A stretch of 64,000 nt of DNA, from NCBI GenBank assembly GCA_964019695.1, contig OZ026520.1, positions 28,678,120 through 28,742,119 of the forward strand, in the 5' to 3' direction. A program made the translations under genes and the position numbers. The stretch is from Loripinus fragilis. Taxonomy: Eukaryota; Mollusca; Bivalvia; Lucinida; Lucinidae. Below the pieces are notes generated by a model. The model ran no database searches. It worked only from the letters and a program-made list of their open reading frames with translations, and was not told the origin of the DNA. This document shows, in pieces, positions 41,900 to 54,750 of this stretch; position 1 is the stretch's first letter; each line of letters begins with the position of its first letter.

Positions 41900-43920
41900 A
41901 GAAGATATGATCCAAGATACGAAAAACCTAGAAACGAGGTCAGAAGTCAATATCTAGGTCAAAGTGACCCAAAATGGTATGCACCACTCTGCCGTCCCAA
42001 GAGGAATCCACACACCAAATTTGGGATTCTTACCTCAAATAATACAGGCTATATGCTCCAGACACAATTATTCTAGAAACTCGGTCATAGGTCAAGGTCA
42101 CAGTGAACTAAAAATGGTGTGCGGCATATCAACATCCAAAAGATGCATCCATACACCAAATTATGGATTCTTACCTCAAATAATATAGGAGATATGCTCC
42201 TGACACGATAATTCTAGAAAAAAAGTCAAGGTCACAGTGACTCAAAACTTGGTACAAGACACTCTGCCATCCCAAGATGCAAACAAACAACAAATTTGGG
42301 ATTCCTAGCTCAGATAATAAAGGAGATATGCTCAAGACACAATTATTCTCAAAACTATGTTAAGGTCAAGGTCAGTGACCCAAAATGATACACAACATAT
42401 CACCATCCAAAGATGCATCAATACACCAAATTTGGGGTTCCTACCTCAGAGAATATAGAAGATATGCACCTGACTCGATGCCGATTCTAGAAACTAGGTC
42501 AGAGGTCAAGATCACAGTGACCCCAAAATGAGACAGGACACTCCTCCATTCCAAGATGCATTCACACACCAAATTTGGGATTCCTACCTCAAATAATACA
42601 AGAAATATGCCCCAAACATGATCATTAAGGTCACAGTGACCCGTAAATAGTACATGACACTCTCCCATCCAAGGTGCATCAACACACAAAATTTAGAATT
42701 CCTATCTCAAATTATAAAAGAGATATGCTCAGGTCATGATTATTCTAAAACTTGGTCAGAGGTCAAGGTCACAGTGACCTGAAAATGGTATGTGACACTC
42801 CATCATCCCAAGATGCATTCACACACCAGATTTGGAAGTCCTACCTTGAAGAATATAGGAGAAATGCAGCAGAAGCAATGCCAATTCTAGAAACTAGGTC
42901 AGAGGTCAACGTCACAGTCACCCAAGGATGGTACACGACCCTTCTTCATCCCAAGAGGCATGCACACACCAAATTCAGATTCCTACCCAAAATAATATGA
43001 GAGATATGCTCGGGATTCTAAAAACTAGGTCAAGGTCAAGTTCACAGTGACCCAAAAATAATATGCCATGCTTTGTCATCCCAAGATGGACCCACACACC
43101 AAATTTGGGATTTCTATCTCAAGTAATACAAGAGATATATTCCAGACACTATTATTCTAAAAAAATAGGTCAAAGGTCACAGTCACAGTGAACTGAAAAT
43201 GGTACGCCACACTCCTCCATCCCAAGATGTATCTGCACACCAAATTGGGATTTCTACCTCAAAAAAATAAAGAAGCTATGCTCCGGACTTGATTATACTA
43301 AAACTAGGTCAAAGGTCAAGGTCACAGTGACCAGAATATGGTATGCGACACTCAGCCATCCCAAGATGCATTCATACACCAAATTTGGAATTCCTATCTC
43401 AAAGAATATAGGAGATATGCATCAGTGTCAATGCCCATTCTAGAAACTAGGTCAGAGGTTAAGGTCAAGGCCACAGTGACCCAAGGATGGTGCACGACAC
43501 TTCTTCATCCCAAGATGCATGCACACACCAAAATTTGGGATTTCTACCTCAGATGGGCCTCGTCGCGAGAAAACCTGTCTTCTGTGTTTTAGACAAAGCG
43601 AGACTCAAACCAGTCTCCTCAGCTACAGAGACTAGCTAGAAAATTGAGATTTTGCTTGTAGTAAGCTTAGATATGGTGCTTTGAACTGCTTTCCAAAAAG
43701 CGAATAACATAGGCGCTGATCAGGCTGCCCTGATGCCCAGGCTGGTCTGCACCTGTGTTGTTCGCAAACCATCAAAGACAGGTTTTCTCGTGTCAAGGCC
43801 CAAATAATATAAGAGATATGCTCCGAACACAAATATTCTAAAAACTAGTGTGGAGGTCAAGTTCAGTGGCCCAAAAATTGTATGCCACATTCTGCTATCC
43901 CAAGATGCATCCACACTCCA
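41900..43920. repeat. ~137-bp tandem array rich in AGGTCA motifs
   Basis: About 13 diverged units, each with ATCCCAAGATGCAT, CACACACCAAATTTGGGATT, ATAGGAGATATGCTC and AAACTAGGTCAGAGGTCAAG followed by GTCACAGTGACC. The full palindrome AGGTCACAGTGACCT is at 42766-42780. GGTCAnnnTGACC also occurs at about 41957, 42629 and 43320. The array is interrupted by a family C MITE at 43553-43806. Confidence 0.9.
43553..43806. mobile_element. MITE family C, copy 5, best preserved
   Basis: Ends ATGGGCCTCGTCGCGAGAAA and AGGTTTTCTCGTGTCAAGGC, clearly inverted. It sits inside the AGGTCA array. Confidence 0.87.
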
Positions 43921-43924
43921 AAAA

Positions 43925-44315
43925 ACGCTTAGGAACCCAAAAATTTAATTGCAAATATAGGATTTCTACATGTTAAAATCAAACGTTCCTCAAACGTAAA
44001 CAAAATGTTTCCGCAACATTTTGATAATGTCATTTTGTTACCACCCCCTGTTACCATGGTTCATGCTCAACTACCAAATCTGAAAGTTAACTGCTACTTA
44101 ACTTGCCTACCACTCCTGTAAACAATGATTCCATCACAGCTGCAAAATTCAGACTTAAGATTTTCGTAAAACAATTAAGGTAATAGGTGGTCGAAATTAG
44201 GTGGCGTTCGAAAATAGGTTGTGTCGGGAATAGGTTGTGCCGGGATGGAGATCCACAGCGTTCCTTAATGGCTATGTTTTCATGTGTATGTAATTATTAG
44301 AATTGTGGAAAGGAT
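43925..44315. other. Stretch with short GGTCG/AATAGGTTG direct repeats
   Basis: AATAGGTTGTGTCGGG and AATAGGTTGTGCCGGG at 44212-44245 are a short direct repeat. Nothing else recognised. Confidence 0.5.
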
Positions 44316-44749
44316 GCACTTACGGCTATATCCTGATTCTCTCCCGTAAAATTAAAATACGGGAAAATTTACCTCAAACATTTACAAGACCTAGTCACTG
44401 CGTATTAATACTTGATCAATGTCAATTGGACGCTTGCATTCCATTTTTTTACAAAAAAGCACACAGTATTGCAAATCGGAATTATAATTATGTTATCCGT
44501 GAAGTGGAGCTTTACGGAATAAATCGCAATTCTGTTTCGCTTAGCATTCTGATTGGAGTTTTAAATAGATCTAGCAAATACATCTATAGCAAATTAGCAA
44601 TACGATTTATTCCGTAAAAGCTCTGTTATAATCAAACAACCTTTTACGGAATAAACCGCAATGTCTTGATTGTGCGTATGATTCTGATTGGAGTTTTAAA
44701 TAGATCTAGCAAATAGATATATAGCAAATTAGCAATACGATTTATTCCG

Positions 44750-46257
44750 TAAATACCTCCCCTTCTAAGGCATTATTAAGAATGTTGGAGAGGTGTCTGT
44801 CTATATATACTGGTCCTGATTCTTTCCCGTATACAAACTTTCCCGTATACAAACTTTCCCGTGTTGCATTTTTTCGCTATTCTTTACTACCCCCAAAACA
44901 ATTCTAAACCCCTTTTGCTCTCAAACATTGTCCCCAAAGAAAACCCTTTAAGACACTGGGGAATACCTCCCCATCTAAGGCATTATTAAGAATGTTGGAG
45001 AGGTGTCTGTCTATATATACTGGTCCTGATTCTTTCCCGTATACAAACTTTCCCGTATACAAACTTTCCCGTGTTGCATTTTTTTCGTCATTCTTTACTA
45101 CCCCCAAAACAATTCTAAACCCCTTTTGCTCTCAAGCATTGTCCCCAAAGAAAACCCTTTAAGATACTGGGGAATACCTCCCCTTCTTAGGCATTATTAA
45201 GAATGTTGGAAAGGTGTCTGTCTTTATATACTGGTCCTGATTCTTTCCCGTATACAAACTTTCCCGTGTTTCATTTTTTCGCTATTCTTTACTACCCCTA
45301 AAATAATTCTAAACCCCTTTTGCTCTCAAGCATTGTCCCCAAAGAAAACCCTTTAAGACACTGGGGAATACCTCCCCTTCTAAGGCATTATTAAGAATGT
45401 TGGAGAGGTGTCTGTCTATATATACTGGTCCTGATTCTTTCCAGTATACAAACTTTCCCGTATACAAACTTATCCGTGTTTCATTTTTTCGCTATTCTTT
45501 ACTACCCCCAAAACATTCTAAACCCCTTTTGCTCTCAAGCATTGTCCCCAAAGAAAACCCTTTAAGACACTGGGGAATACCTCCCCTTCTAAGGCATTAT
45601 TAAGAATGTTGGAGAGGTGTCTGTCTATATATACTGGTCCTGATTCTTTCCCGTATACAAACTTTCCCGTTTACAAAGTTTCCCGTGTTGCATTTTTTTC
45701 GCTTTTCTTTACTACCCCCAAAACAATTCTAAACCCCTTTTGCTCTCAAGCATTGTCCCCAAAGAAAACCCTTTAAGACACTGGGGAATAACTCCCCTTC
45801 TAAGGCATTATTAAGAATGTTGGAGAGGTGTCTGTCTATATATACTGGTCCTGATTCTTTCCCGTATACAAACTTTCCCGTATACAAACTTTCCCGTGTT
45901 GCATTTTTTCGCTATTCTTTACTACCCCCAAAACAATTCTTAACCCCTTTTGCTCTCAAGCATTGTCCCCAAAGAAAACCCTTTAAGACACTGGGGAATA
46001 CCTCCCCTTCTAAGGCATTATTAAGAATGTTGGAGAGTTGTCTGTCTATATATACTGGTCCTGATTCTTTCCCGTATACAAACTTTCCCGTATACAAACT
46101 TTCCTGTGTTGCATTTTTTCGCTATTCTTTACTACCCCCAAAACAATTCTTAACCCCTTTTGCTCTCAAGCATTGTCCCCAAAGAAAACTTAAGACACTG
46201 GGGAATAACTCCCCTTCTAAGGCATTATTAAGAATGTTGGAGAGGTGTCTGTCTATA
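44750..46257. repeat. ~210-bp satellite-like array inside the transposon
   Basis: GAATGTTGGAGAGGTGTCTG recurs at about 44779, 44991, 45203, 45394, 45608, 45818, 46028 and 46228, spacing 191-214 bp. Each unit contains one to three TTCCCGTATACAAAC words, which also resemble the transposon's own end. The array resumes at 49046-49175 and 51586-51700 after the insertions. Confidence 0.93.
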
Positions 46258-46259
46258 TA

Positions 46260-49045
46260 CACTCAGTGGCCATAAGTGAGTTCCCAAATCAGCTTACAAG
46301 AAATTGACAAAAAATATAGTCTGAAACAATGGTCTTTTCTAGCCAATTAAAACAGTTTCCCCACATAATAATTGCCCTGGATAAATATACAGGGTATATG
46401 TTTACGTCATCACCAAATTGTATGATGTCATCATCTGTTGCTATGGAGATATTGTGTATCACAAACATTGGCTCCATTTCTTCAAAAAAGATAGCAGGTG
46501 TTGAAAAATTGCTGTAAAAATGTCATATTTTAATATTTTTTATTGAAAATTTGCAGAAATATTTGAAATCTACTGGGAATCATTCTGTTAAAGTTCAAAT
46601 CAGTATAGACACTGAAAATAAAATAATCCAGAGCAGAGAACTTGACGGAAAATAATACCATGAAAATGATCTGACTGCAGTATACTTTGGCTGTATAAAA
46701 CAAACTAAATAAACAAATGCAGGAATATGGGGTATGTATGTTTTGTTAAGTATCATAACACTGTTCTATTTGAAAATAATATTTTTTGAATAAAAGTTGA
46801 TGAATATAAGCTATGGCTGGATCATAAGAAAATCTGCTAATTTTCACTGCCAGTCATAATATTGGTGCCACAAACAGCATAACCAGTGGTAAAATATTTG
46901 TGTCATAATTATTTTCAGTTGAAAGTACCATTTGGGGTTACGTTTTTATAGAACATTTATTTTTTTAAGAAGAACTATCCTACAATTTCATATGAAAGTT
47001 TGGGTACCCCCGCGTAAAGCAAAATTTGACCAAGGGGTTAGGTATCGCTTGGTGCTGTCTTTTCGATTTGAAAGAATGAAACATTTTAAGACTAATTGCT
47101 TCAAACACTCACAAATAGACCCTAGAAAGACTGATACTCGTTGCTAAGTTACCATGTGTATTCATTCAATAATTTAGATTTTTGGGTCAGGGGTACAAAT
47201 ACCCCACCCACCCCTATTATAACGGTGAATTAATTAGGAAGATGTGAAGACATCTTGTTCACAGCTCACGAGTATAACATATTAGCACCATTATCACCAA
47301 AAATATATAGAAAATAAGCAAAATCTATATACATGTAAAAACGGAAAAAGTTTAGAACACACATCAAATTTTCAAAGTGTTTCAGAAATCAGGGGTGGTC
47401 GAAATGAATAAGACCCACAAACCCTAGATGATATTATTTCTATATTAATCTGGCATTCTTAAGTTGAAAAATAGCAAATAGTGATATATTCAAAATTTCA
47501 GATAATTTGCATTCCTCGTTTTCAAATTATACAAAGGATCATTGACGGTTTGGGCCTTATACGCCTATTTTTCTGATTCCCAGAACGCTGCTTTTGAGCT
47601 TCTAGTGTGGTGCATGTAGTATCAGTGCAACAGGTGAATCTAATGGCAAGAGCCAGCTAGCAAAATATTTTCAAAATTCGTACGCACTCGAGAGTTATGG
47701 CGGGTAGAAAGGGTAGGGGGTCTGAAATTTCATGAAAATAAAAAATGCTTTAAAAAGTGATTTCTGCACGTTTTCTTGATATATTTGGTAGGCATGGTGA
47801 TATCTATTGAACATACCAAATGCAGAATATTATCGAATCACGATAATTGATTAAATTGTTTTAAAAACATAATATGTTTTGTAATAAAATGATTTTGGGG
47901 AGATAATTTAGAAATTACCTGTACATTTTTGACTACATGTACCGTAAATAATAAAAAAACTGAAAGCTCAACAAAAGAAATAAATATTTTTGAAGGAATG
48001 AAAGTGTCCCATTTAACATTGGAAGGTCAAACTGATTCTAACTAGATCCTTTGAATATTACTATGGCTTTGTTTAAAGGGCATAGCATGTTGAATGTATT
48101 TAAATTGTCCTAATATTTATGGTATACATGATGCATGTATATCCCTATATAAGACAATATATTGAACACTAAAGTATTTACCTGTTATAACTCTTTGCAT
48201 GCCAGTGGATAATTTTCTCGTCTGCCAAAAGCCTTTTTGCAAACGGTTTGAACCCAGATGAAGACCAATCGAATGTCGGTCTTGATCTGGATCCAAACTG
48301 TTTGACACTCTGATGGTGGTCCTGGTTGGTTTATTTTTAAAAACTTAATTTTGAAGAAAGTCAGCAGACGAAAACAAACACATGAACAATTCCCAAGCAT
48401 GCAAATAGATAAGTACAGGACGTTTGCAAAAGAATGTGTTATTTAATAACAGTGAGTTTTTTTCTTATGAAAAAATGCATAAACCTTGCTAATTCTACTT
48501 TTAATCTTTAAGTACTTTATATTAAACTAGCACAGAATACAAAGCAATTTAGGCGGTTGGTTCTAGAGAACTTCATTAATGTCATTAATTTCTTATTTGG
48601 TAGAAAAGGCATTTTATGGGCTTAGGCCCTGGGTTTTTGGGCTGCTGAATATCTTTCCCCCCCGTGTGCCAGCAAGCCACTTCCTTACAAAGTGTAATTT
48701 ATGGTAACACATATGCAGGCAAAAGCTTTTGCTGGCACACGGGGGGGAATGATATTTTAAAAAATGTTTTCGGATTCCTATATATCTTAATGTAAAACTG
48801 ATTGTTTTACCCAAAATTTTACATCTTTGAAGCATTTAATATCGAAAACGGATTTCACAGCCATAAAGAACTCAGGTCAAGGTAGCTTCAAGGCGAAGAA
48901 AGGGACGATTGACAAACTTTTATTTTTACTGAAAACCATAGGCATTTACCCATAGCAAGTGTCAATGATCCTTTTAAATGTACTTAAATTTTTGCAACTG
49001 AAACAACGTTTGCCATTTTGGGAACTCAATTATGGCCACTGAGTG
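46260..49045. mobile_element. 2.8-kb TA-flanked (Tc1/mariner-like) element nested in the array
   Basis: Ends CACTCAGTGGCCATAA and the inverse TTATGGCCACTGAGTG, flanked by TA. The array unit continues across the insertion. No transposase frame. It carries a smaller MITE (about 48193-48410) and a hairpin CCCCCCGTGTGCCAGCAAGC at 48657-48745. Confidence 0.88.
48193..48410. mobile_element. MITE with AACTCTTTGCATGC ends
   Basis: Ends ATAACTCTTTGCATGCCAG and CCCAAGCATGCAAATAG. The interior has a TTGATCTGGATCCAAACTG word. A related copy at 60180-60320 seems to have given part of its end to the 68-bp minisatellite. Confidence 0.7.
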
Positions 49046-49872
49046 TATACTGGTCCTGATTCTTTCCCGTATACAAACTTTCCCGTGTTGCATTTTTTCG
49101 TCATTATTTACTTCCCCAAAAACAAATCTTAACCCCTTTTGCTCTCAAGCATTGTCCCCAAAGAAAACCCTTTAAGGTCACTACCCATAGCAATAACCGT
49201 AACTCTAAATCATCAAGGGAGGTAATACTTGGCAGCGTTCGATTATGACAAAGTGTGATTTTACGCAACTATGATATGTTTTCTACCGACAGTAATGCCC
49301 GTTACACTGCACGTTGGTAATCTGAAAGTGATTGATATAACATTAAAAATGCAAACAAAATTTTAAGTATAATGAACACCAAAAGTTGGCATTCTTTACA
49401 GATACTAAACGGTGGACGCTCAGCTCTGTGAGAAGAAAAAAAGTCAGTCAGTGTAATGGAACACGCATTTTACCCGGGAAATGTCAGTCGACTGTTCGCG
49501 GTTTTTTGACAGTCCACATCAACAATCACGATATAACTACTTGTATATAGATCTATATATGATTTTCTGGTTTTATTTTACCTGCATGAAAATTTCACCG
49601 AGACAGACTATCTCGTCACGTTCTCTAGCGTCTACTTTGAACCTGACGTGCGCTAATGACGTCACTTGCTCTTATGACGTCATTATGCGTAAACGACAAG
49701 TATTGAACTTGACGTTGACGTTGAGAGACCCTCTCTTTAGTTTGCGTCCTAAACAATTTGCCTTATGTCAAATGTGTTCCAATATTTAGCTACAAGGCTA
49801 TCTTGGGCTAAGGTTGACCCAAGTATAGTCGTGATTTTAAATTATAGTAGGCCTACTCTAAATTATTAAAGG

Positions 49873-50107
49873 TACGCGAGGAATCCTGCCATCGGGGTCT
49901 GCAAACAAAAAAGGCGCAGACCAGCTTGCGCATCCGCGCAGTCTGATCAGCGCCTTTGCTATTCACAGATTGAATAGTATCGTATCTAAACTTGCTCCAA
50001 GCGAGATTTCACTATTCTATCTAGTCTCAGTGGCTGAGGGGGCTGGTTTTGGTATGATCTTATCGGAAACCTGAAGGCAGGTTTTGTCGCATCGATGCTC
50101 ATTTATA
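49873..50107. mobile_element. MITE family C, copy 6
   Basis: Minus-oriented: CGCGCAGTCTGATCAGCGCC and AGGCAGGTTTTGTCGCATCG are recognisable. The left end is worn. Confidence 0.7.
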
Positions 50108-50289
50108 TTCATGTAAATGCGGACCCAATCTTCAAGCCTGGTTCATGTGATATGCGCATAGAAAATGTCTAACCCCTCTAGACTACTGGTGGCCAATTTC
50201 GCCCTTGACCAACGCCGACGGGATTCGTACCAAAAATAGTACCCCCTCCCCCTCCGCGCCACTGAATACCCCCTTTAGTAGCGGGAAGG

Positions 50290-50442
50290 ATGTGAGCATA
50301 AAAAGAACCCTTTTTATATAAATGCGGGTCCAACCAAATCATAGGCAAGTTATATGTACTCAGTGAGACGGTTCTTTTGAGTACCCAAAGCAAATATAAA
50401 AATGATGAGGAATAAAATATTTACAATTTTACGCTAAATGTT
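50290..50442. mobile_element. MITE family D, copy 6, partial
   Basis: AGTGAGACGGTTCTTTTGAG and TACCCAAAGCAAATA; the left arm (AAAAAGAACCC at 50300) is separated by unrelated sequence. Confidence 0.55.
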
Positions 50443-52179
50443 TTGCAAATCTTCAAGGTTACTCTACATTTGACATGTTTCAACTGAAAGATGTCCGTCA
50501 AGGGATATATAGATCTAATAGAAATAAACCAACTCTGGTCAAGTGTTAAGGTCTGGCCTTGCTTCGCGATCGGGCAATAGTATGGCGCCCGAGGCCGCAA
50601 CAAAGATTTAAAAACATTTCAAATTCTTGGATGAGTACATGAAGTAAATGCATCGATCAATTAAAGCGATGCATATTAAAACAGCACATTTTCACCTAAA
50701 TTTGATATGCAGAGTTACCCCGAGACCTTGAAAAACGGTAAATGTCCCCAAAACATTACATCTCTATCCTAATGGTGTATCTATGCAAATTTAGTCAAAA
50801 TATATCGACTAGGTGTTCAGATAAAATGCGGATAAGTTTCTTTTTACCGTGGGTGGGGTATTTTGGTATCGTTTTTGGTATTGAAAAGTATTCACATATA
50901 TGCATATAAATGTTCCAAGTATTTGGAGTACATATAATTTCATTTGGAAGTTCAGAGTGAGGTATTTTAATCAACAGTGTTTGGTTCGTAAGGTTTTAAC
51001 ATGCTTAGAAATAAGAAAAGCCTGCTAAGATCATTAATTTTTAGTTTAGGGGGTAGGGATAATTATTTGGTAATATCTCACTAATTAGACGGTGAATTTG
51101 TTTTAAATCTTGTCATAACGCATCTTATATAATGATCACTTTCCTAAAAAAAAATTAGAAAAATTTATTTTTTTAAAGTATGTTTAAATATTGAATTATC
51201 AGTCAGTAATTGCCGAAAATTAATGCATAAATATCGGTGAACGCTGGTTTGAAAGCGTGATATGAAGAAAAATACTTGTATAGCTGCAAAAGAATGGTTT
51301 GAGAAAAATTTCTTAATTATTTATGGCTTCGGATGCTTGTTTGAAATAACGATTTTCAAATATAAAATTGAGTTACAGAATATTTTACTTGTATTAATGA
51401 ATTTACAAAAAGCTGCGTAAAAAGCCAACATAGGCCATATAATGAAGAGCTGTAACTTTTAAACTGGACGGTAAATTTTCTTTATTTTGCGTATTTTTGC
51501 TTATAATATGATGTACTACAGAATATCAAAAAATGAAAAAAATCTATTTTTTGGAAAAAAAATCGCCCAGGTGTGGGCAGTGACCTTAAGACACTGGGGA
51601 ATACCTCCCCTTCAAAGGCATTATTAAGAATGTTGGAGAGGTGTCTTTCTATATATACTGGTCCTGATTCTTTCCCGTATACAAACTTTCCCGTCGATAA
51701 CGTTTCTTATTTTTTTAGTATGTACAGTATATAACTGCAAGCGTCTATTTGACACTGATCAAGTTAAAAATTAGTTCCAAATGGAGTAACTGAAAAACGA
51801 AATTCTATCTATTCCCGGACGGGAAAGAATCAGGATATAGCCGCACTTACATGTTATAATTATGGCACAAACCTTTCACCAGTAAAGAGAAACGGCAATA
51901 AATGACGAACAGTTTATTGCGGGAGAAGCGAGAAAAAAGAGAAAGGTAACTCCTGCCAAAACACTTTATAACTGCAACTGCAGAAACGGAAACATATTGT
52001 CACCATACACGCGGCGCTTATTTATAGAAAACCTCCATTATTTAAATCTTGCAAATCTGGTACTAAAATTAATTCTCAGTGGATCTAGCTACCAAAACCT
52101 CTAATATACTACAGTATAACTCGCCACGTGTAGCCTACAAGTGCGACGATGCTGGATTCACCAGTTTTGCACTTTAACG

Positions 52180-52485
52180 AGAAAGAAGAAGATCAGGAAA
52201 TACCACAATCACCACAATCACACACTGCACATCAATCCACGACACCGTAAGAAAGAGCCACAGAACAGGAGATCAGGAAGACAATAAAAGCAAAGCAACC
52301 ACGGCTCTCTCTTCCTCGTCAAGATGATTGCAAAACTAGAAACGACACAAAGTAATGCATACCAAAACAATGACCAACAAAGAACCCCACAACCAAATGG
52401 AAGGTACATAAACCACAAACATAACCACCGCCTTAGAACGGAAAGTAGCCGAAGGCACCCGGGGCTTAAATGCTCAATTAGCACC
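52180..52485 (-). mobile_element. Family U fragment, copy 6
   Basis: Minus copy with ATCAGGAAATACCACAATC, CGTAAGAAAGAGCCACAGAA and AAACTAGAAACGACACAAAG words shared with 5302-5660. Confidence 0.68.
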
Positions 52486-52612
52486 TTTGCTCACATCCAT
52501 CTTCCAAACATCTTTTGACTGTGGGGAGTTCTTGAGGACTGGGATCAGCAAATATCACACACCATTATTCAAGAAGGGGTACCGATTTTAAGCTATTCGC
52601 AAAAGGGGGCTC

Positions 52613-52792
52613 AGTGGTAGAGTGCTCGACTCGAGACCGAGGGGCCGCGGGATTGAGCATCACTGGCGTCACTGCGTTGTGTTCTTGAGCAAGAACATTA
52701 ATCCTAGCTTAATACTGGTTTAACCCAGGAAGACCCGCCCCTGACTGTTGATGGGACGTAAAGAATAAAATCAAACAAACAAACTATTCGCA
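52613..52792 (+). mobile_element. tRNA-headed SINE, copy 4
   Basis: Head GGGGGCTCAGTGGTAGAGTG and body TTGTGTTCTTGAGCAAG to ACCCAGGAAGACCCGCC, ending in AAATCAAACAAACAAAC. The first bases of the head are altered. Confidence 0.85.
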
Positions 52793-52794
52793 AA

Positions 52795-52912
52795 AAGTCC
52801 TACACTACTGGACCTGACAAGTAATTTCTTTGTTCTATATACAAACGTGACAGTTTATTTATATAACTAATCATAGTGGGTAGAGCATGAATATTCATGT
52901 AGGAAAGGGTAA
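52795..52912. mobile_element. Repeat family H, partial copy
   Basis: TCCTACACTACTGGACCTGA through TTCATGTAGGAAAGGGTAAA; only the right half of the family. Confidence 0.65.
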
Positions 52913-53011
52913 AATAATGATCTGAAGTATACAGGCCAGCACACATGTCTCCAATAAACACCCATACTGACGTATCTAGCTAAGCTAGAGGTCAAAATTG
53001 TGGTCTAAGTA

Positions 53012-54035
53012 CAGTGAGCCACATTAGTTACGCACCACTTGTAAAATGAAAATTACTCTGAAACGAAATATGCTATTCTTATTCTGAGACTACCAGCGTA
53101 AAGCGCATCAATATTTGCATTAGCCATTGAAATTTTATTGTAGTCAGATGAGAGACAAGTGAGAAAATGGATGTTGAAGGACACTACCCTCAAAAAACAT
53201 TTCACATTGCATTATTTCGAATGAAACTCAGATCATATTGTTCTTTTTTAGGGTTGAATTTCTGCAATGCCAGTGATAAGAGCTGATTTATTATTGACAG
53301 TATCTAAGACAGGAATGTGTTTGTTATATTTATCAGTTTTTTAAACGTTTTACTATTTTGGTTCCCAGCTGACCAAGGTTGGAAAAAATATTTAATGACT
53401 TTTTTAAAGTTAGTTAAAATTGCGTATGATTCTGAGTAAACTTGTTATCAAAACACTTCTTTTATAATTTCATTTTAAACATTCATATATCCGCCGTTTA
53501 TTTTCGTAAAATAATCAATGGATTAATTGGCGTCATGGTGTTGACGTTAGTGATGGCGTCACTATATTAAGGCTATAAGACGTGTCAATGATTAGATGTT
53601 TTTGTGTTTTGATACTTCTATGTCAACAAATGACTCATAACAAAACAATTTGCTAAGAAAAACCTGTTTAATTATTGTAACTGACGTTAATATGACGTCA
53701 AAACGAGCATTTCTTCAAAAAGTAACAATGTTACTAGCTTAAACGACCAAAAAGGGGGTTTTACTTGAATAAAACAATTGTTTTTGGTGTTTTTCTGTCA
53801 CAACGATCACCATGGATAATTACTAGCGCAAAACGCAAGTAGAAAATACAGACGTTCAAGTTGCACGAGCATTTTTGTCAAAATTGATTCGCGCGAGTGA
53901 TTTCGATATTTTTTCGATGTCATCAAACAGATAAAATGTCAATAAGTAAATTATCATAGAGAATGTTTGATTTCAGTATTTTCATACAAAAATGTTGGCC
54001 CTAAAAAGGTGGTGTGTAACAAAAGTGGCTCACTG
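53012..54035. mobile_element. 1.02-kb TA-flanked element with CAGTGAGCCAC ends
   Basis: Ends CAGTGAGCCACATTAGTTAC and the inverse GTAACAAAAGTGGCTCACTG, flanked by TA. No transposase frame. It lies inside the left copy of a local duplication. Confidence 0.85.
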
Positions 54036-54039
54036 TATT

Positions 54040-54750
54040 CATCTATATCTATACTTGCTGTGTAAGCAGCTTAGGCTCTGGCGAGTCTGCGCATATGCTG
54101 CTCGCTGATGTGTATAGTAGGCCTACAGAGATTCTGTACACTCTCCTGTATGCAATTATCACCATTATCACATGAGATTGCCATAAAAGAGGGTCTGGAT
54201 GGAGGGTCTGGTATTCACTATTCCTTAAAAAAATAGCCTATTATGCATCTCATTAAAATTTTGGGTTATTCATAAAAATAAGACCCATAGTTCATTAAAA
54301 TCTGATTATTCACTATTCATTATTTTTTCTTCTATTCATTAAAAAATGAAATGGATTATTAATTATTTTTAGGCACTCATTATTCACTATTCATTTTTAT
54401 ACTCATTATTCACTATTCATTATAAAAAGGACCATTATTCACTTATCATTATACCCCATCCAGACCCTCATATATTCATCTACTGTGTGTAAACAGCAAA
54501 GGCTCTAGCGAGTCTGCGAAAATGTCTCCAATAAAAACCTATATTGACGTATCAGGCTAAGCTAGAGGTCTAAATTGTGGTCTGAATATACCTCCTGTGT
54601 GTGAACAGCCAAAGCTCTGGTGAGTCTGCGCATATGCGCAGACTCGCCAGAGCATTTGCTGCTCGCTGATGTGATAAGTAGGCCTACAGAGATTCTGTAC
54701 ACTGTCCTGTAAGCAATTATCACCATTATCACATGAGCTGACCATAAAAG
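54040..54750. repeat. Local tandem duplication (~560 bp) between exons 3 and 2
   Basis: GTAGGCCTACAGAGATTCTG, CAATTATCACCATTATCACA and the adjoining MITE occur at about 54117-54190 and 54681-54750. GTCTCCAATAAA and ACGTATC...GCTAAGCTAGAG also occur at about 52950 and 54525. A segment including a family F MITE was copied. Confidence 0.78.
54189..54469. mobile_element. MITE family F, copy 2
   Basis: GAGGGTCTGGATGGAGG to CCCCATCCAGACCCTC. The left flank ATAAAA matches copy 3; the right flank (ATATAT) has diverged. Confidence 0.85.

Larger units (their letters stand above)
49176..51585. mobile_element. 2.4-kb TTAA-flanked element nested in the array
   Basis: Ends GGTCACTACCCA and TGGGCAGTGACC (one mismatch). 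TTAA on both sides (49172-49175, 51586-51589) restores the array word CCCTTTAAGACACTGG when removed. No transposase frame. It contains a family C copy (49873-50107) and a family D remnant (about 50290-50442). Confidence 0.88.
44324..51842. mobile_element. 7.5-kb DNA transposon with internal satellite and nested elements
   Basis: Ends GGCTATATCCTGATTCT and the inverse AGAATCAGGATATAGCC. The 8-bp target duplication GCACTTAC is exact at 44316-44323 and 51843-51850. Removing the two nested insertions leaves about 2.3 kb. It is non-autonomous: only satellite-like units and two tandem ~150-bp units with inverted TTTACGGAATAAATCGCAAT words (44490-44760) are inside. Confidence 0.9.

Noticed and set aside
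45817..46275. A 152-codon open frame with internally repeated peptide
   Set aside because: It is the ~210-bp satellite-like unit read through twice; other units are broken in the same frame.
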